Assembly (NCBI GenBank): GCA_966128725.1
Contig: CBHYLN010000013.1
Location: 1-55,728, forward strand
Direction: 5' to 3'
DNA length: 55,728 nucleotides
Source: JAFDZV01 sp966128725
GTDB taxonomy: Bacteria > Bacteroidota > Ignavibacteria > OLB7
The notes below the pieces were generated by a model. That model saw only the letters and a list, made by a program, of their open reading frames with translations. It made no database searches and was not told where the DNA came from. Below, in pieces: positions 43,837-53,135 of the stretch; position 1 is the first letter of the stretch; every line of letters begins with the position of its first letter. Made by a program: the position numbers and the translations under genes.

Positions 43837-44484
43837 ATGAACGATCATACCGCAAACGATGAGGTCGCGGCCGGCAACAGGGCCGAACACGACGCCGAAC
43901 AGACGGAGGCATTGGCCGAACAGGGTGCCGATGGCTCGGCCAGTCCGGAGCCCACGCCCGACCCTCGTGGTGAGGATCGCGAGATGCTGCGCGACCTGCG
44001 GCTGAAACGCCTGCAGCGTGCGGTGGAGTACACGTTGCTGGCCTCGATGCATCTGTTCTTCCTGCTGGCGTTCCAGCATTTCTACCTGTGGTGGATGGCG
44101 GCATTGCTTGCGGTGAGCGTGTTCGGGATGAACTTTCAGCTTACACAACTGCGCGAACGCCGGCGCACCGCGAGCACCGAAAGCCGACGCCGTGTTACGG
44201 CTGATGCGTTTGAATCGGTATTGTTTCTGGTGCTGGTGGCACTGCTGTCGGCCGGTGGCCTGCTGGCGCACAGCCTGGAAATCAGCGACCAGGAATACCT
44301 GGCATACGTTGCGGCCGTGCTGGGCGGGTTGTTCATGGCGGGGTTGGTGGGCGAGATGTATTGGCAGTCGCGGAACTTCGCGCTGCTGGAACGCGCGGCG
44401 CGCCGGAACTACGTGGCCAACCTGAAGCGTACCATCATCCTGCCGTACACGATATCCCGCCAGACATCATCCAGGCGACACTAA
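43837..44484 (+). CDS. Four-span membrane protein of unknown function
   Basis: The product has 215 residues from the ATG at 43837. The N-terminal ~45 residues are polar and acidic (AEQTEALAEQGADGSASPEP). Four transmembrane helices follow in two pairs: LLASMHLFFLLAFQHFYLWW, MAALLAVSVFGMNF, then SVLFLVLVALLSAGGLLAH and YLAYVAAVLGGLFMAGLVGE. Short charged loops (QLRERRRTASTESRRRV). No family recognised. It precedes gmhA by about 90 bases on the same strand. Confidence 0.68.
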   Translation: MNDHTANDEVAAGNRAEHDAEQTEALAEQGADGSASPEPTPDPRGEDREMLRDLRLKRLQRAVEYTLLASMHLFFLLAFQHFYLWWMAALLAVSVFGMNFQLTQLRERRRTASTESRRRVTADAFESVLFLVLVALLSAGGLLAHSLEISDQEYLAYVAAVLGGLFMAGLVGEMYWQSRNFALLERAARRNYVANLKRTIILPYTISRQTSSRRH

Positions 44485-44576
44485 CGGCGAACAGGTACGG
44501 GGATATTGTGTTGATGAAGGAGAATTCATTGATCCGGCTCGCGTAGTTCGCCCAATGCTGGCTATTTTCGTGGCAC

Positions 44577-45164
44577 ATGAACGTTGAACAGTTTTACGAA
44601 GCGTCGTTGCGCGAAAGCGCCGAGGTCAAGCAACGGACAATCGAGGCATGCCGCTCGGCGGTGCTGAAGGCCGTTGAAATCGTCACCAATGCGTACCGGA
44701 ACAACGGAACCGTGCTGTTCTGCGGCAACGGCGGCAGCGCAGCCGATTGCCAGCATCTGGCCACGGAGTTGATGATCCGTCTGAATCATGATATCACACG
44801 CCCGGCATTGGGCGCGATCTCGATTTGCACGGACCCCTCCAACATGACTGCCGGCGGCAACGATATCGGATTCGAGAACGTGTTCGCGCGCAATGTGCAG
44901 GGGCTTGGCCGCCGTGGCGATGTGTTGATCGGCATCTCCACCAGCGGCCGATCGCGCAACGTGGCGTTGGCCATGCAGGCCGCGCGGACGCTGGGGATGG
45001 CCACGATTGGATTGCTGGGCGGCGACGGTGGCACTATCGCCGCCGAGTGCGACGTAGCAATCATCGTCCCCACCAGCAACACGCAGCGCATTCAGGAAAC
45101 ACATATCACGCTCGGGCATATTGTGTGCGAGTCGGTGGAACAACTACTGTACGGTACACCATGA
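44577..45164 (+). CDS. gmhA: D-sedoheptulose 7-phosphate isomerase (SIS domain)
   Basis: The product has 195 residues, the length expected of GmhA, which converts sedoheptulose 7-phosphate to D-glycero-D-manno-heptose 7-phosphate for LPS or heptose-modified surface glycans. SIS-domain features: VLFCGNGGSAADCQHLATEL (phosphate/sugar binding), ISTSGRSRNVALAMQAA, TIGLLGGDGG, and ITLGHIVCESVEQLL with GmhA's zinc-site His/Glu region. Its stop overlaps the start of the downstream carboxypeptidase by four bases (ATGA), a translationally coupled pair. Confidence 0.88.
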   Translation: MNVEQFYEASLRESAEVKQRTIEACRSAVLKAVEIVTNAYRNNGTVLFCGNGGSAADCQHLATELMIRLNHDITRPALGAISICTDPSNMTAGGNDIGFENVFARNVQGLGRRGDVLIGISTSGRSRNVALAMQAARTLGMATIGLLGGDGGTIAAECDVAIIVPTSNTQRIQETHITLGHIVCESVEQLLYGTP

Positions 45165-47200
45165 TCACGCGTCTAGCCGGTGCGCTTGCCCTTGTGGCAA
45201 TGCTTGTTCTGCTTGTGATTGCCTCCAACGCCGGACGGCCAACCGTGGCGCTTGCGGCTTCCGGCGGCGACTCCACGCGCCGTGGTCCGCTGACCGCAGC
45301 CGATTCGGCGGCCGCGCTGGAGAAGCTTGTCAGCGACCTTACAGCGATCACCGCAATCCCCGAAGCCAAAACCGGCAAGGTTGGCGTGCAGGTACGCTCC
45401 ATCACGCACAACCGGGTGTTGTACTCACTGAATCCGGATTCACCGCTGACGCCGGCCTCCACCACGAAAGTGGTGACATCGTTCACGGCATTGTCCGAAT
45501 TGGGCGCCAACTACGAGGTACGCACCATACTCGCGGCCGACGCAAAACCCAACAACGGCGTTATCAAGGGGAACCTGTACCTGAAGGGCTTCGGCGATCC
45601 GTTCCTATCGGCCAACGAGATCGACGAACTGGTTGATCAGCTCGCCAACTCCGGAGTCAGGCAGATCGACGGCGCCATCGTTGGCGACGGATCGTTCTTC
45701 GACAACAAGACCGAACGGACACAGTACAGCGGCGACAAGGAAGTTGTGGTACCATTGCCGCCCATTGCTGCGCTTACCCTGAACCAGGGCACATTCACGG
45801 TGGTGGTGTCTTCAATGCGCATCGCCGGTGCCCCGTTGAATGTGCAGACGTTCCCCGGCTCGGCGGGATTTGAGATCGTGAACACCGCCACCACGGCAGC
45901 CGCGCCGGTTCGCAAGGCCGGCGGCAAACGAGGCCGCAAACATGCCGCCTACGACGGCCCTGCAATCCCGGCAAACCCGGCCACGGCCAACCGCAACGGA
46001 CAGGCACGTTACGGCGACGAACACCCGACGCCGCTGCTGCCTACATTGGACGAACGCAAGCCGAACAAGAACGCGAAGGGCACGGCGCCAAAGCGCGGGA
46101 GCGCGCAGGCCAAACGGCCGGCACGCTCGGCGGCCAAGGCTTCGGCGCCAAGCTCGCGTCGCGGCACGGCAGTCGGCAAGCAACAGGCCAGCTCACGCCA
46201 GAGTACCGCTCGCCAAAGCACTGCGCGCCAGAACACTGCGCGCCAGGGTACTGCGCGTCGCGGCAAACCAGCGGTGGCCGCAACGCCAGTGCGCGGCAAC
46301 ACACGGGGCACGAAAGCAGGCACGGCGTCGCCTCGCCCGGCAGTTGCCGCAAAACCCGCTGCCGCACCGCCACAGCCGGCGGCAACACCGCAACCAGCCG
46401 GCGGCCGTGGCCCGTTACGGGTAACGCTAAGTGGCACCGCTGAGGGTCGCCAGGTTATTACCGTCAGCGGCAGCATGCCGCCGGGCCGCACGGCCAGTTA
46501 TCGGTTCGCGATGAAGAATCCCCCGCTGGTTATCGCGGGCATGGTGTACAACCGCCTGCGCTCGCGCGGTATCACCATCAACGGGGGCGTCACCACCGGC
46601 GTTACGCCGGCGAAGTATCGGATGCTTGCCAGCGCCGGCAGGCCGTTGCAGGAGATCCTGCAACTGGTGTTGAAGAACAGCAACAACTTCCTGGCGGAGT
46701 ACGTGTTCAAGATGATTGGCGGCGCGGCCGGCGGGCAGGACGAAACCGCTCGCAAAACGCTTGAGCGTATTCAGGGCCGCATGAACGCATGCCGCGTGCC
46801 GTTTGGGCGCTGCATCATCAACGATGGCAGCGGCCTGTCGCGCAACAACTGTCTTACGGCCTCGGCACTGGTTGGCATTCTTGATGCCGCCCATGCCGAC
46901 AAGAAGGTCTTCGAGCCGTTCTATCGTTGCCTTTCGATTGCCGGCGTGGACGGTACTTTGCGCCGCAGGATGAAGGGCACGTACGCCGAACGCAACGTTC
47001 ACGGCAAAACCGGCACGCTGAATAATGTGTCGGCACTGGCCGGATACGTGACGACACGCGACGGTGAGGTGTTATGTTTTTCGATGCTGATGAACGGCAA
47101 AAGCGGTGGATATCATGCCGTGCAGGATCGCGTTGCGGCACGCCTGGCGGCGTTTTCCTATCGCGATGTGCCCACCGCACCTGTCGGCAAAGCCCCGTAA
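45161..47200 (+). CDS. dacB: D-alanyl-D-alanine carboxypeptidase / endopeptidase (PBP4, DacB-type) with a basic insert
   Basis: The product has 679 residues from the ATG at 45161; signal/anchor at the N-terminus (LALVAMLVLLVIAS). Peptidase S13 motifs: Ser100-Thr-Thr-Lys103 (SxxK), Ser507-Asn-Asn509 (SxN) and Lys616-Thr-Gly (KTG, in HGKTGTLNN). It hydrolyses peptidoglycan stem peptides in the periplasm. Between the SxxK and SxN motifs, residues about 246-416 form an Ala/Arg/Pro/Thr-rich low-complexity insert (RQSTARQNTARQGTARRG repeats) of about 170 residues; typical family members do not have such a segment here to my knowledge. It follows gmhA with an ATGA overlap. Confidence 0.88.
   Translation: MITRLAGALALVAMLVLLVIASNAGRPTVALAASGGDSTRRGPLTAADSAAALEKLVSDLTAITAIPEAKTGKVGVQVRSITHNRVLYSLNPDSPLTPASTTKVVTSFTALSELGANYEVRTILAADAKPNNGVIKGNLYLKGFGDPFLSANEIDELVDQLANSGVRQIDGAIVGDGSFFDNKTERTQYSGDKEVVVPLPPIAALTLNQGTFTVVVSSMRIAGAPLNVQTFPGSAGFEIVNTATTAAAPVRKAGGKRGRKHAAYDGPAIPANPATANRNGQARYGDEHPTPLLPTLDERKPNKNAKGTAPKRGSAQAKRPARSAAKASAPSSRRGTAVGKQQASSRQSTARQSTARQNTARQGTARRGKPAVAATPVRGNTRGTKAGTASPRPAVAAKPAAAPPQPAATPQPAGGRGPLRVTLSGTAEGRQVITVSGSMPPGRTASYRFAMKNPPLVIAGMVYNRLRSRGITINGGVTTGVTPAKYRMLASAGRPLQEILQLVLKNSNNFLAEYVFKMIGGAAGGQDETARKTLERIQGRMNACRVPFGRCIINDGSGLSRNNCLTASALVGILDAAHADKKVFEPFYRCLSIAGVDGTLRRRMKGTYAERNVHGKTGTLNNVSALAGYVTTRDGEVLCFSMLMNGKSGGYHAVQDRVAARLAAFSYRDVPTAPVGKAP
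46196..46255 (+). repeat. Four 15-base tandem repeats inside dacB
   Basis: The units are CGCCAGAGTACCGCT, CGCCAAAGCACTGCG, CGCCAGAACACTGCG and CGCCAGGGTACTGCG, encoding RQSTA/RQNTA/RQGTA. They lie in the basic insert and could expand or contract by slippage in multiples of five residues without a frameshift. Confidence 0.8.
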
Positions 47201-47757
47201 CACCGGGCTTCGCGGGCATCGTGGCGGAACATTCCGAACGGATAACTTTCTGTAACGGTGATATGGCCCGAAAGAAACTTCTTGACAGATAGCGTGCGCA
47301 TGGTGATATTTGCAGGCGAGCTCAACATCCACGGATACCTCTCCCTTATTGATCTCTGGAATTCCGTCCTCATGGTACGAGGGAAAGCGATAGTATCGCC
47401 TTCCGGTTCCTGATGTAGATCACGTTCGTGGACGCATGTCGCTGCGGGCGTCTCGTCCTCCTTCGGCAGCCTCATCATTTCAGTCAATCCCCGATTGGAA
47501 ACCTGACAACGCGGACGTTGTTGGATTCGACGCCCCCCACTGGAAACGTCCCTGCGTTCATACCGGATTCGACCCTGGTGTTTCAAAGCGGCGTTGTCAG
47601 CGTGCTCCGCTCAACCACGGCCGGCACCAACTTTTGGGTAGCCCGTTGAAACGGTCCGGCACCCAAGGCGGCGCATGCTCCCCCTGAAGACAGAAGAACG
47701 ACATAGCAAACAATACACGATCACAACAGACATAGTCTCAACGAGGATCAAGCACGT
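47201..47757 (+). other. Rho leader / intergenic region
   Basis: This 557-base stretch precedes rho. A possible sigma70-like promoter is TTGACA (47282-47287), 17-base gap, GATATT (47305-47310). A frame at 47428-47649 ends in a protein-like stretch (VFQSGVVSVLRSTTAGTNFWVAR) but has no credible start and is not called. Rho genes in other bacteria often carry long leaders used for autoregulation. Confidence 0.45.
47282..47310 (+). promoter_or_regulatory. Putative sigma70-type promoter upstream of rho
   Basis: TTGACA, then a 17-base spacer, then GATATT (four of six match to TATAAT). The -35 is perfect. It lies about 450 bases before rho, so a long leader would result. Consensus for this phylum may differ, which limits confidence. 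Confidence 0.35.
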
Positions 47758-49062
47758 ATGCCCATTATCGATGAAGCGGGCAATCCGCATCTGCTCGACT
47801 TGGCCGAGCTGAAAGCAAAGCGCATTGCCGAACTGACCGAGATCGCCAGAGACCTGAACGTACCAGGTTACAGCGACTACCGTAAGCAGGAACTGATATT
47901 CAAGATACTTGAAGCCCAGTCACAGATGCAGCGCCAGGAAGGGCGCGACAGCGGCATCAACTTTTCCGAGGGCGTGCTCGAGGTCCTCTCCGATGGCTAT
48001 GGCTTCCTCCGGTCTTCCGACTACAACTACCTCCCGTCGCCCGACGACATCTACGTCTCCCCCTCGCAGATCAAGAAGTTCGGCCTGCGCACCGGCGATA
48101 CCGTCAGCGGTCAGGTGCGTTCGCCCAAGGAAGGCGAGCGATTCTTCGCGCTGCTGAAGGTTGAACAGGTCAACTACCAGTCGCCCGACCTGATGCGCGA
48201 CCGGACGATCTTCGACAACCTGACCCCGTTGTACGCCAACGAGAAGCTGGAGCTGGAGACCACGCCGGGCGAGTATTCCATGCGCATCATGGATCTGCTT
48301 GCGCCGATCGGCAAGGGGCAGCGCGGCCTTATCGTTTCGCCGCCCAAGTCCGGCAAGACAGTTCTGCTGCAGAAGCTGGCCAACGCCATCAGCCGCAACC
48401 ATCCGGAAGTGAAGCTGATTGTGCTGTTGATCGACGAACGCCCGGAAGAAGTGACCGACATGGAGCGCTCGGTACAGGCCGAGGTTATCTCATCCACGTT
48501 CGATGAGCCACCCGAACGGCACGTGCAGGTTGCCGACATGGTGCTCGAGAAGGCAAAGCGCCTGGTTGAGGCCAAGTACGACGTGGTGATCCTGCTTGAC
48601 TCCATCACCCGCCTTGCACGCGCCCACAACACGGTTGTGCCGCACTCCGGCAAGATCCTCTCCGGCGGTGTGGACGCCAATGCCCTGCACAAGCCCAAGC
48701 GCTTCTTCGGCGCCGCTCGAAACATCGAGGAAGGCGGCTCGCTCACGATCATGGCCACCGCGCTTATCGATACCGGCTCGCGCATGGACGAGGTGATCTT
48801 CGAGGAGTTCAAGGGCACAGGCAACATGGAAATCATCCTCGATCGCCGCCTGGCCGATCGTCGCATCTTCCCTGCCTTCGATATCATCCGCTCCGGCACC
48901 CGTAAGGAGGAGCTGCTCACAAGCGCAACCGATCTGAACCGCATCTGGATCCTGCGCAAGGTGATCAGCGACATGACCCCGCTTGAGGCCATGGAGTTCC
49001 TGCTGGACCGCATGCAGGGCACCAAGCTCAACAAGGACTTCCTGAAGGCCATGAGCTCGTAA
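47758..49062 (+). CDS. rho: Transcription termination factor Rho
   Basis: The product has 434 residues. Rho is a hexameric RNA-dependent ATPase helicase that stops transcription. Visible: N-terminal Rho helical domain (LAELKAKRIAELTEIARDL), the cold-shock-like RNA-binding domain (GVLEVLSDGYGFLRSSDYNY, PSPDDIYVSPSQIKKFGL), Walker A PPKSGKT (195-201), and the ATPase core VDMERSVQAEVISSTFDEPP-like segment, LDSITRLARAHN, DTGSRMDEVIFEEFKGTGN, and the C-terminal RRIFPAFDIIRSGTRKEELL. Length is typical. A terminator follows at 49106. Confidence 0.97.
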   Translation: MPIIDEAGNPHLLDLAELKAKRIAELTEIARDLNVPGYSDYRKQELIFKILEAQSQMQRQEGRDSGINFSEGVLEVLSDGYGFLRSSDYNYLPSPDDIYVSPSQIKKFGLRTGDTVSGQVRSPKEGERFFALLKVEQVNYQSPDLMRDRTIFDNLTPLYANEKLELETTPGEYSMRIMDLLAPIGKGQRGLIVSPPKSGKTVLLQKLANAISRNHPEVKLIVLLIDERPEEVTDMERSVQAEVISSTFDEPPERHVQVADMVLEKAKRLVEAKYDVVILLDSITRLARAHNTVVPHSGKILSGGVDANALHKPKRFFGAARNIEEGGSLTIMATALIDTGSRMDEVIFEEFKGTGNMEIILDRRLADRRIFPAFDIIRSGTRKEELLTSATDLNRIWILRKVISDMTPLEAMEFLLDRMQGTKLNKDFLKAMSS

Positions 49063-49105
49063 TACGGCTCAGGCACCCGTTGTATCTTTACGGGATATCG
49101 TTTTC

Positions 49106-49143
49106 AGGCGGCGCATCCAATCCCGGATGCGCCGCCTCTGTTT
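49106..49143 (+). terminator. Rho-independent terminator after rho
   Basis: AGGCGGCGCATCC and GGATGCGCCGCCT form a 13-base stem with a 6-base loop (AATCCC), followed by CTGTTTA. It lies 44 bases after the rho stop codon. Confidence 0.83.
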
Positions 49144-49488
49144 ATTGGAACAACGGAACCGAACCACCTCGTAACGGAAATCGCTGCGCCAAACACCGTC
49201 CCCATCCAGATATGCCACCGCAGCACCAATAACAGTTTCCTGGTCCACATATTTCTTCGCATCTTCAAGAAGCGAATTTCAAGTAATCGCGATTCCACGA
49301 TGCACACGCCGGCCGCGCCCGACGTGCGCAGCAAGGCCCACAGGTGCCGCCGGCATGGCGCTCGGGGTAGCACAGACCCTTCCACCGTACAAAAAATTGG
49401 AAGGCCCCCCTGTTCGTGACGCATCCGATCGCCTGTTCGCACAGGGTTCTCCGGCATCATCTCTATATGCAAATGCATGAGGTACGGA
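49144..49488. other. Intergenic stretch upstream of the large T9SS protein
   Basis: About 345 bases. It must contain the promoter of the SBBP protein. Minus-strand frames here are non-coding-like. No strong palindrome or hexamer seen. Confidence 0.45.
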
Positions 49489-52400
49489 ATGAGAACGTGG
49501 TACCTTCCACTTGTTCTGCCCCTGCTGTTCGGCCTCGCGACACGGCCAATCGCCGCGCAACCATCGAATGCCGGACACACGGAACAATCAAGCAGTGACC
49601 TGTTCGCGGCATCCGCCGCAACGCAATCCCGATTTATCGAGAACCGAGGCCAGTGGCACCCTGATGTCCGGTTCGCCGCGCAATGCGGCAATACGAGCGT
49701 GTGGATAACAACCACGGGCATCGTGTTCGATCACTACACCCTTTCGTCCCAGCCCGAACAACGTACCCAGAGTTACCTGCCGCCGGATCGCGCCCAGCGG
49801 CGCGGGCATGTGGTGCGCATGGAGTTCCAGGGTGCGGCCGCAACGGCCGGCGTACGAGGCCTGGAGCCGCTCCCAGGACGGTTCAACTTCCTGCTGGGCA
49901 ACGACCGCTCCAGATGGGCCACCAACATTACCGCCTACCGGAACGCTCGCATCAGCAATCTGTATCCCGGTGTTGACGCCGTGGCCTATTTCGACCACGG
50001 GCAGCCACGCTACGACATGGTGCTGGCCCCCGGGGCAACGCCGGGCGCTATCCGTCTGCGTTTTGCCGGCGCCGATGCCGTGGTGGTTGACCAAAGCGGC
50101 AATCTGGTAATCCAGACGTCGATGGGACCGATTATTCAACGGGACCTGTTCGCCTACCAGACCGTGCAGGGCGCGCGCCGCCAGGTACAGTGCCGCTTTG
50201 CGCTGCATGCGGACGGCACGGTTGGTTTCGTGCCGGGCGCGTACGATGCCTCGAAACCGCTGGTGATCGATCCGATTGTGTACTCCACCTTCGCCGGCGG
50301 CAGCGGCAGCGATGCAGCCCTTACGATGGCGGTCGACAACGCCGGCAACGCCTACGCCGCGGGTTATGCGTCGCGCTGGGAATCGGCGCCGTCCGATGCG
50401 TTCCCCACCACCGTGGGCGCGTACAACCGTGTGTATGGCGGCGGCGGCACCGATGCCTTCGTGGCCAAGTTCGACCCCACAAGCGACACGCTTGTGTACG
50501 CAACGCTGCTGGGCGGCGACAGCTTCGATGAAATTCGTGGCATCGTGTTGGATGGTTCCAACAACGCCTATGTGTGCGGGTTCACCAGTTCGGGAAACTT
50601 CCCGAGCACGCAAAACTCCTTCGCGCCCAACTACGTTGGTGGCCAAAGTGATGGCTTCGTGGCCAAGTTGAACCCGGCCGGCAATGTGCTGGTGTTCTCC
50701 ACCTTCCTTGGCGGCCACGTTGCCGACGGCGCCTACGGGCTGGCCCTGGCATCCGACGGCAGCATTCGTGTGGCCGGCTACACTGCCTCGGCGGATTTCC
50801 CCGCCACACCCAATTGCTACGACCCCTCGTTCAACGGCGGCACGGGCGATATCTTCATCGCCACGCTCAGCGCCAGCGGCACATCGCTGCCTTCGGCAAC
50901 ATTCGTGGGCGGCAACGGCAACGATGCAGGCCTGGCCGTATCGCTTGATGGAGCCGGCAATGCCTACGTTACCGGCGTTACGGCTTCCTCGGATTTTCCG
51001 GTAACCGGAACCGCCTACGACCGTTCGTACAATGGCGGAGCGGCGGACATGTTCGTTGTGAAGATGAACCCGGTCAACAACGCCCTGCTGTATTGCTCGT
51101 ATCTCGGCGGGGCAAACGAGGATCATGCCAGCGACATCGAGGTCAGCGGCGCGAACTCCGTTACGTTGTGCGGCTACACGGCCTCGCCGGACTACCCGAC
51201 AACCCCGGGCACGCATCGAAGCACGTACGGCGGCGGCGCCTACGATGGCGCGGTCACCAAGCTGAACCTGGCCACGAACACACTGGATTACTCCACGTTC
51301 CTTGGCCGTGCCAGCGATGACTATGCGTTCGCGCTTGAAGTACAGCCCGACGGCTCGCTCTACGTTTGCGGCAGCACCATCTCGGACAGCTTCCCGACAA
51401 CCATCGACGCGTACGACCGCGTACACAAGGCGAATTCGTTTGATGCCTTCGTTGTGCTGCTCAATCCCACGGCCAGCCAGATAACCTACGGCACGTTTAT
51501 CGGCGGCGGCGATCGCGAGGAAGCCTACGATATCAAGGCGCGCGGGCAGAACGAGGTGTATCTGTGCGGCACCACACGGTCACCCAACTTCCCGATTGGC
51601 CCCCATCGCGCCTACGACTCGCTGGGCCGTGTGCGCAACGGCAACGAGATCACATTGTCGTACGATGCATTCGTCACCAAGCTGGATATTCGGAACGTAA
51701 CCATCCTGTACCCGACAACGCAGCGCCTGTTATGCCTTTCGGATACCACTCGCGTGGAATGGGCAAGCCCGCGGGTCGGGTCGGTGAACGTCGTGCTGGA
51801 AGACGTTTCAACCGGCGCGCGGATCCCGCTTGCAAGCGGGATTGCCGCATCCGGCGGATTCTGGCCAATGGGTATCGGCAATTATCCGGCCGGCTCATAT
51901 CGGTTCCGCGTGTCCGACGCGTCGGATACATCGGTCTTTGGGCTGAGCGCGGTTGTGTCCGTGCCCCCCAAGCCCGCATTCACCGCGATGCCGCAGGGCA
52001 ACACGATCTGTTTCGGAACGCCGATCGAACTGCGCGCACAGGCCAAGGGGCTTGGCATACGTTACGTATGGCGGCACGACGGGGAGCAACTTGGCGCCGC
52101 ATCCACAAACGGAACGCTGACGATCCCCTCGGCAACCTGGGCCGATTCCGGCACCTACGAGGTCACCGCCTACGACACGTGCCACACCGAGATCCGCGCC
52201 AGCGCCCGTATCGCGCTGCACGTGGCCCCGATTGTGCGCAAGGCACCCGAGGACAAGGTTGTCTGCGAGGACGAACCACTTCTGCTGGAGGTGATTACCA
52301 GCGGCGGAACACCGGCGTATCAATGGAACTTCGAGGGGCAGCCCATACCGGGAGCAACAACACCGCAATACTCGGTACCGAAGGCAAAACAGTCCAACGG

Positions 52401-53040
52401 TGGCGAGTACACGGTATCGATCACCTACCCCCCCTGCTCCGCGCAACCGATGGTTGTTGGGCCGGTGCACGTGTGGATCGGCTCGGTACGGATCACCACG
52501 CAGCCTGTTGATCAGCGGACGTCGCTGGGCGGCATTGTGCGCTTCGAGGTAGTGGCAACCGGCATCGGGAACACGTACCAATGGCGCCACAATGGCGTTC
52601 CGATACCGGGGGCAACCTCGGCGTCGCTTGAGATTCGCTCCGCCACGGCGGCCGACACGGGCAGCTACGATGTGGTGGTCACCGGCTCGTGTACCCGCAC
52701 CAGCAACACCGCGCGGCTGAGCATCGACGGTGTTGGCGGTGTTGCGCGGGATGCCGCCGCGCCCGATGCGTTCACCATGGCGGCAACGCCGAACCCGGCG
52801 TCGAACATGGTAACCGTGACGGTTGCCTCGCGGCGTTCGCCCCGGACTATCGCCGGCCTGCAGCTTGGGCTGTACGATACAGGCGGGCGCTTGATCATGG
52901 ATCTCACCGGCGCGCTGGCGCGCGGCGACTATCATACGGCAACGTTTGCGGTGGGCACGCTTGCCTCGGGCACCTACTATTGCCGCCTTAGCGGCGCCGG
53001 CCTGAGCAATGTTGCCGCACGGATCGTTGTTGATCACTGA
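49489..53040 (+). CDS. SBBP-repeat / Ig-like surface protein with T9SS sorting domain
   Basis: Start at the ATG at 49489, preceded by GAGG at a proper distance; an in-frame ATG lies at 49477. The product has 1183 residues: signal peptide ending IAAQ; a DUF7948-type N-terminal domain (RFIENRGQWHPDVRFAAQ, HVVRMEFQGA); about seven SBBP repeats (e.g. AFVAKFDPTSDTLVYATLLG followed by IVLDGSNNAYVCGFTSSGNF); about three Ig-like domains (YVWRHDGEQLG, YQWNFEGQPIPGA, YQWRHNGVPIPGAT); and a C-terminal Por sorting domain (ATPNPASNMVTV, GLYDTGGRLIMDL, GTYYCRLSG). SBBP and Ig-like repeats suggest an extended surface adhesin or structural protein exported through T9SS. Function unknown. Confidence 0.88.
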   Translation: MRTWYLPLVLPLLFGLATRPIAAQPSNAGHTEQSSSDLFAASAATQSRFIENRGQWHPDVRFAAQCGNTSVWITTTGIVFDHYTLSSQPEQRTQSYLPPDRAQRRGHVVRMEFQGAAATAGVRGLEPLPGRFNFLLGNDRSRWATNITAYRNARISNLYPGVDAVAYFDHGQPRYDMVLAPGATPGAIRLRFAGADAVVVDQSGNLVIQTSMGPIIQRDLFAYQTVQGARRQVQCRFALHADGTVGFVPGAYDASKPLVIDPIVYSTFAGGSGSDAALTMAVDNAGNAYAAGYASRWESAPSDAFPTTVGAYNRVYGGGGTDAFVAKFDPTSDTLVYATLLGGDSFDEIRGIVLDGSNNAYVCGFTSSGNFPSTQNSFAPNYVGGQSDGFVAKLNPAGNVLVFSTFLGGHVADGAYGLALASDGSIRVAGYTASADFPATPNCYDPSFNGGTGDIFIATLSASGTSLPSATFVGGNGNDAGLAVSLDGAGNAYVTGVTASSDFPVTGTAYDRSYNGGAADMFVVKMNPVNNALLYCSYLGGANEDHASDIEVSGANSVTLCGYTASPDYPTTPGTHRSTYGGGAYDGAVTKLNLATNTLDYSTFLGRASDDYAFALEVQPDGSLYVCGSTISDSFPTTIDAYDRVHKANSFDAFVVLLNPTASQITYGTFIGGGDREEAYDIKARGQNEVYLCGTTRSPNFPIGPHRAYDSLGRVRNGNEITLSYDAFVTKLDIRNVTILYPTTQRLLCLSDTTRVEWASPRVGSVNVVLEDVSTGARIPLASGIAASGGFWPMGIGNYPAGSYRFRVSDASDTSVFGLSAVVSVPPKPAFTAMPQGNTICFGTPIELRAQAKGLGIRYVWRHDGEQLGAASTNGTLTIPSATWADSGTYEVTAYDTCHTEIRASARIALHVAPIVRKAPEDKVVCEDEPLLLEVITSGGTPAYQWNFEGQPIPGATTPQYSVPKAKQSNGGEYTVSITYPPCSAQPMVVGPVHVWIGSVRITTQPVDQRTSLGGIVRFEVVATGIGNTYQWRHNGVPIPGATSASLEIRSATAADTGSYDVVVTGSCTRTSNTARLSIDGVGGVARDAAAPDAFTMAATPNPASNMVTVTVASRRSPRTIAGLQLGLYDTGGRLIMDLTGALARGDYHTATFAVGTLASGTYYCRLSGAGLSNVAARIVVDH

Positions 53041-53135
53041 TTTCATTTTCATGGTGTGGCTGGCCGTTGCGCGCAATCGCTTGTAGATGGCGCAACGGCC
53101 AGCGCAACGCCGGCAACCTTCTACTGATCCCGAAC

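Noticed and set aside
47428..47649. 73-codon frame before rho
   Set aside because: The end looks protein-like but the first half does not and there is no ribosome site; could be chance.
49588..51426. 612-codon minus-strand frame
   Set aside because: Antisense shadow of the SBBP protein; periodic only because the repeats are periodic.
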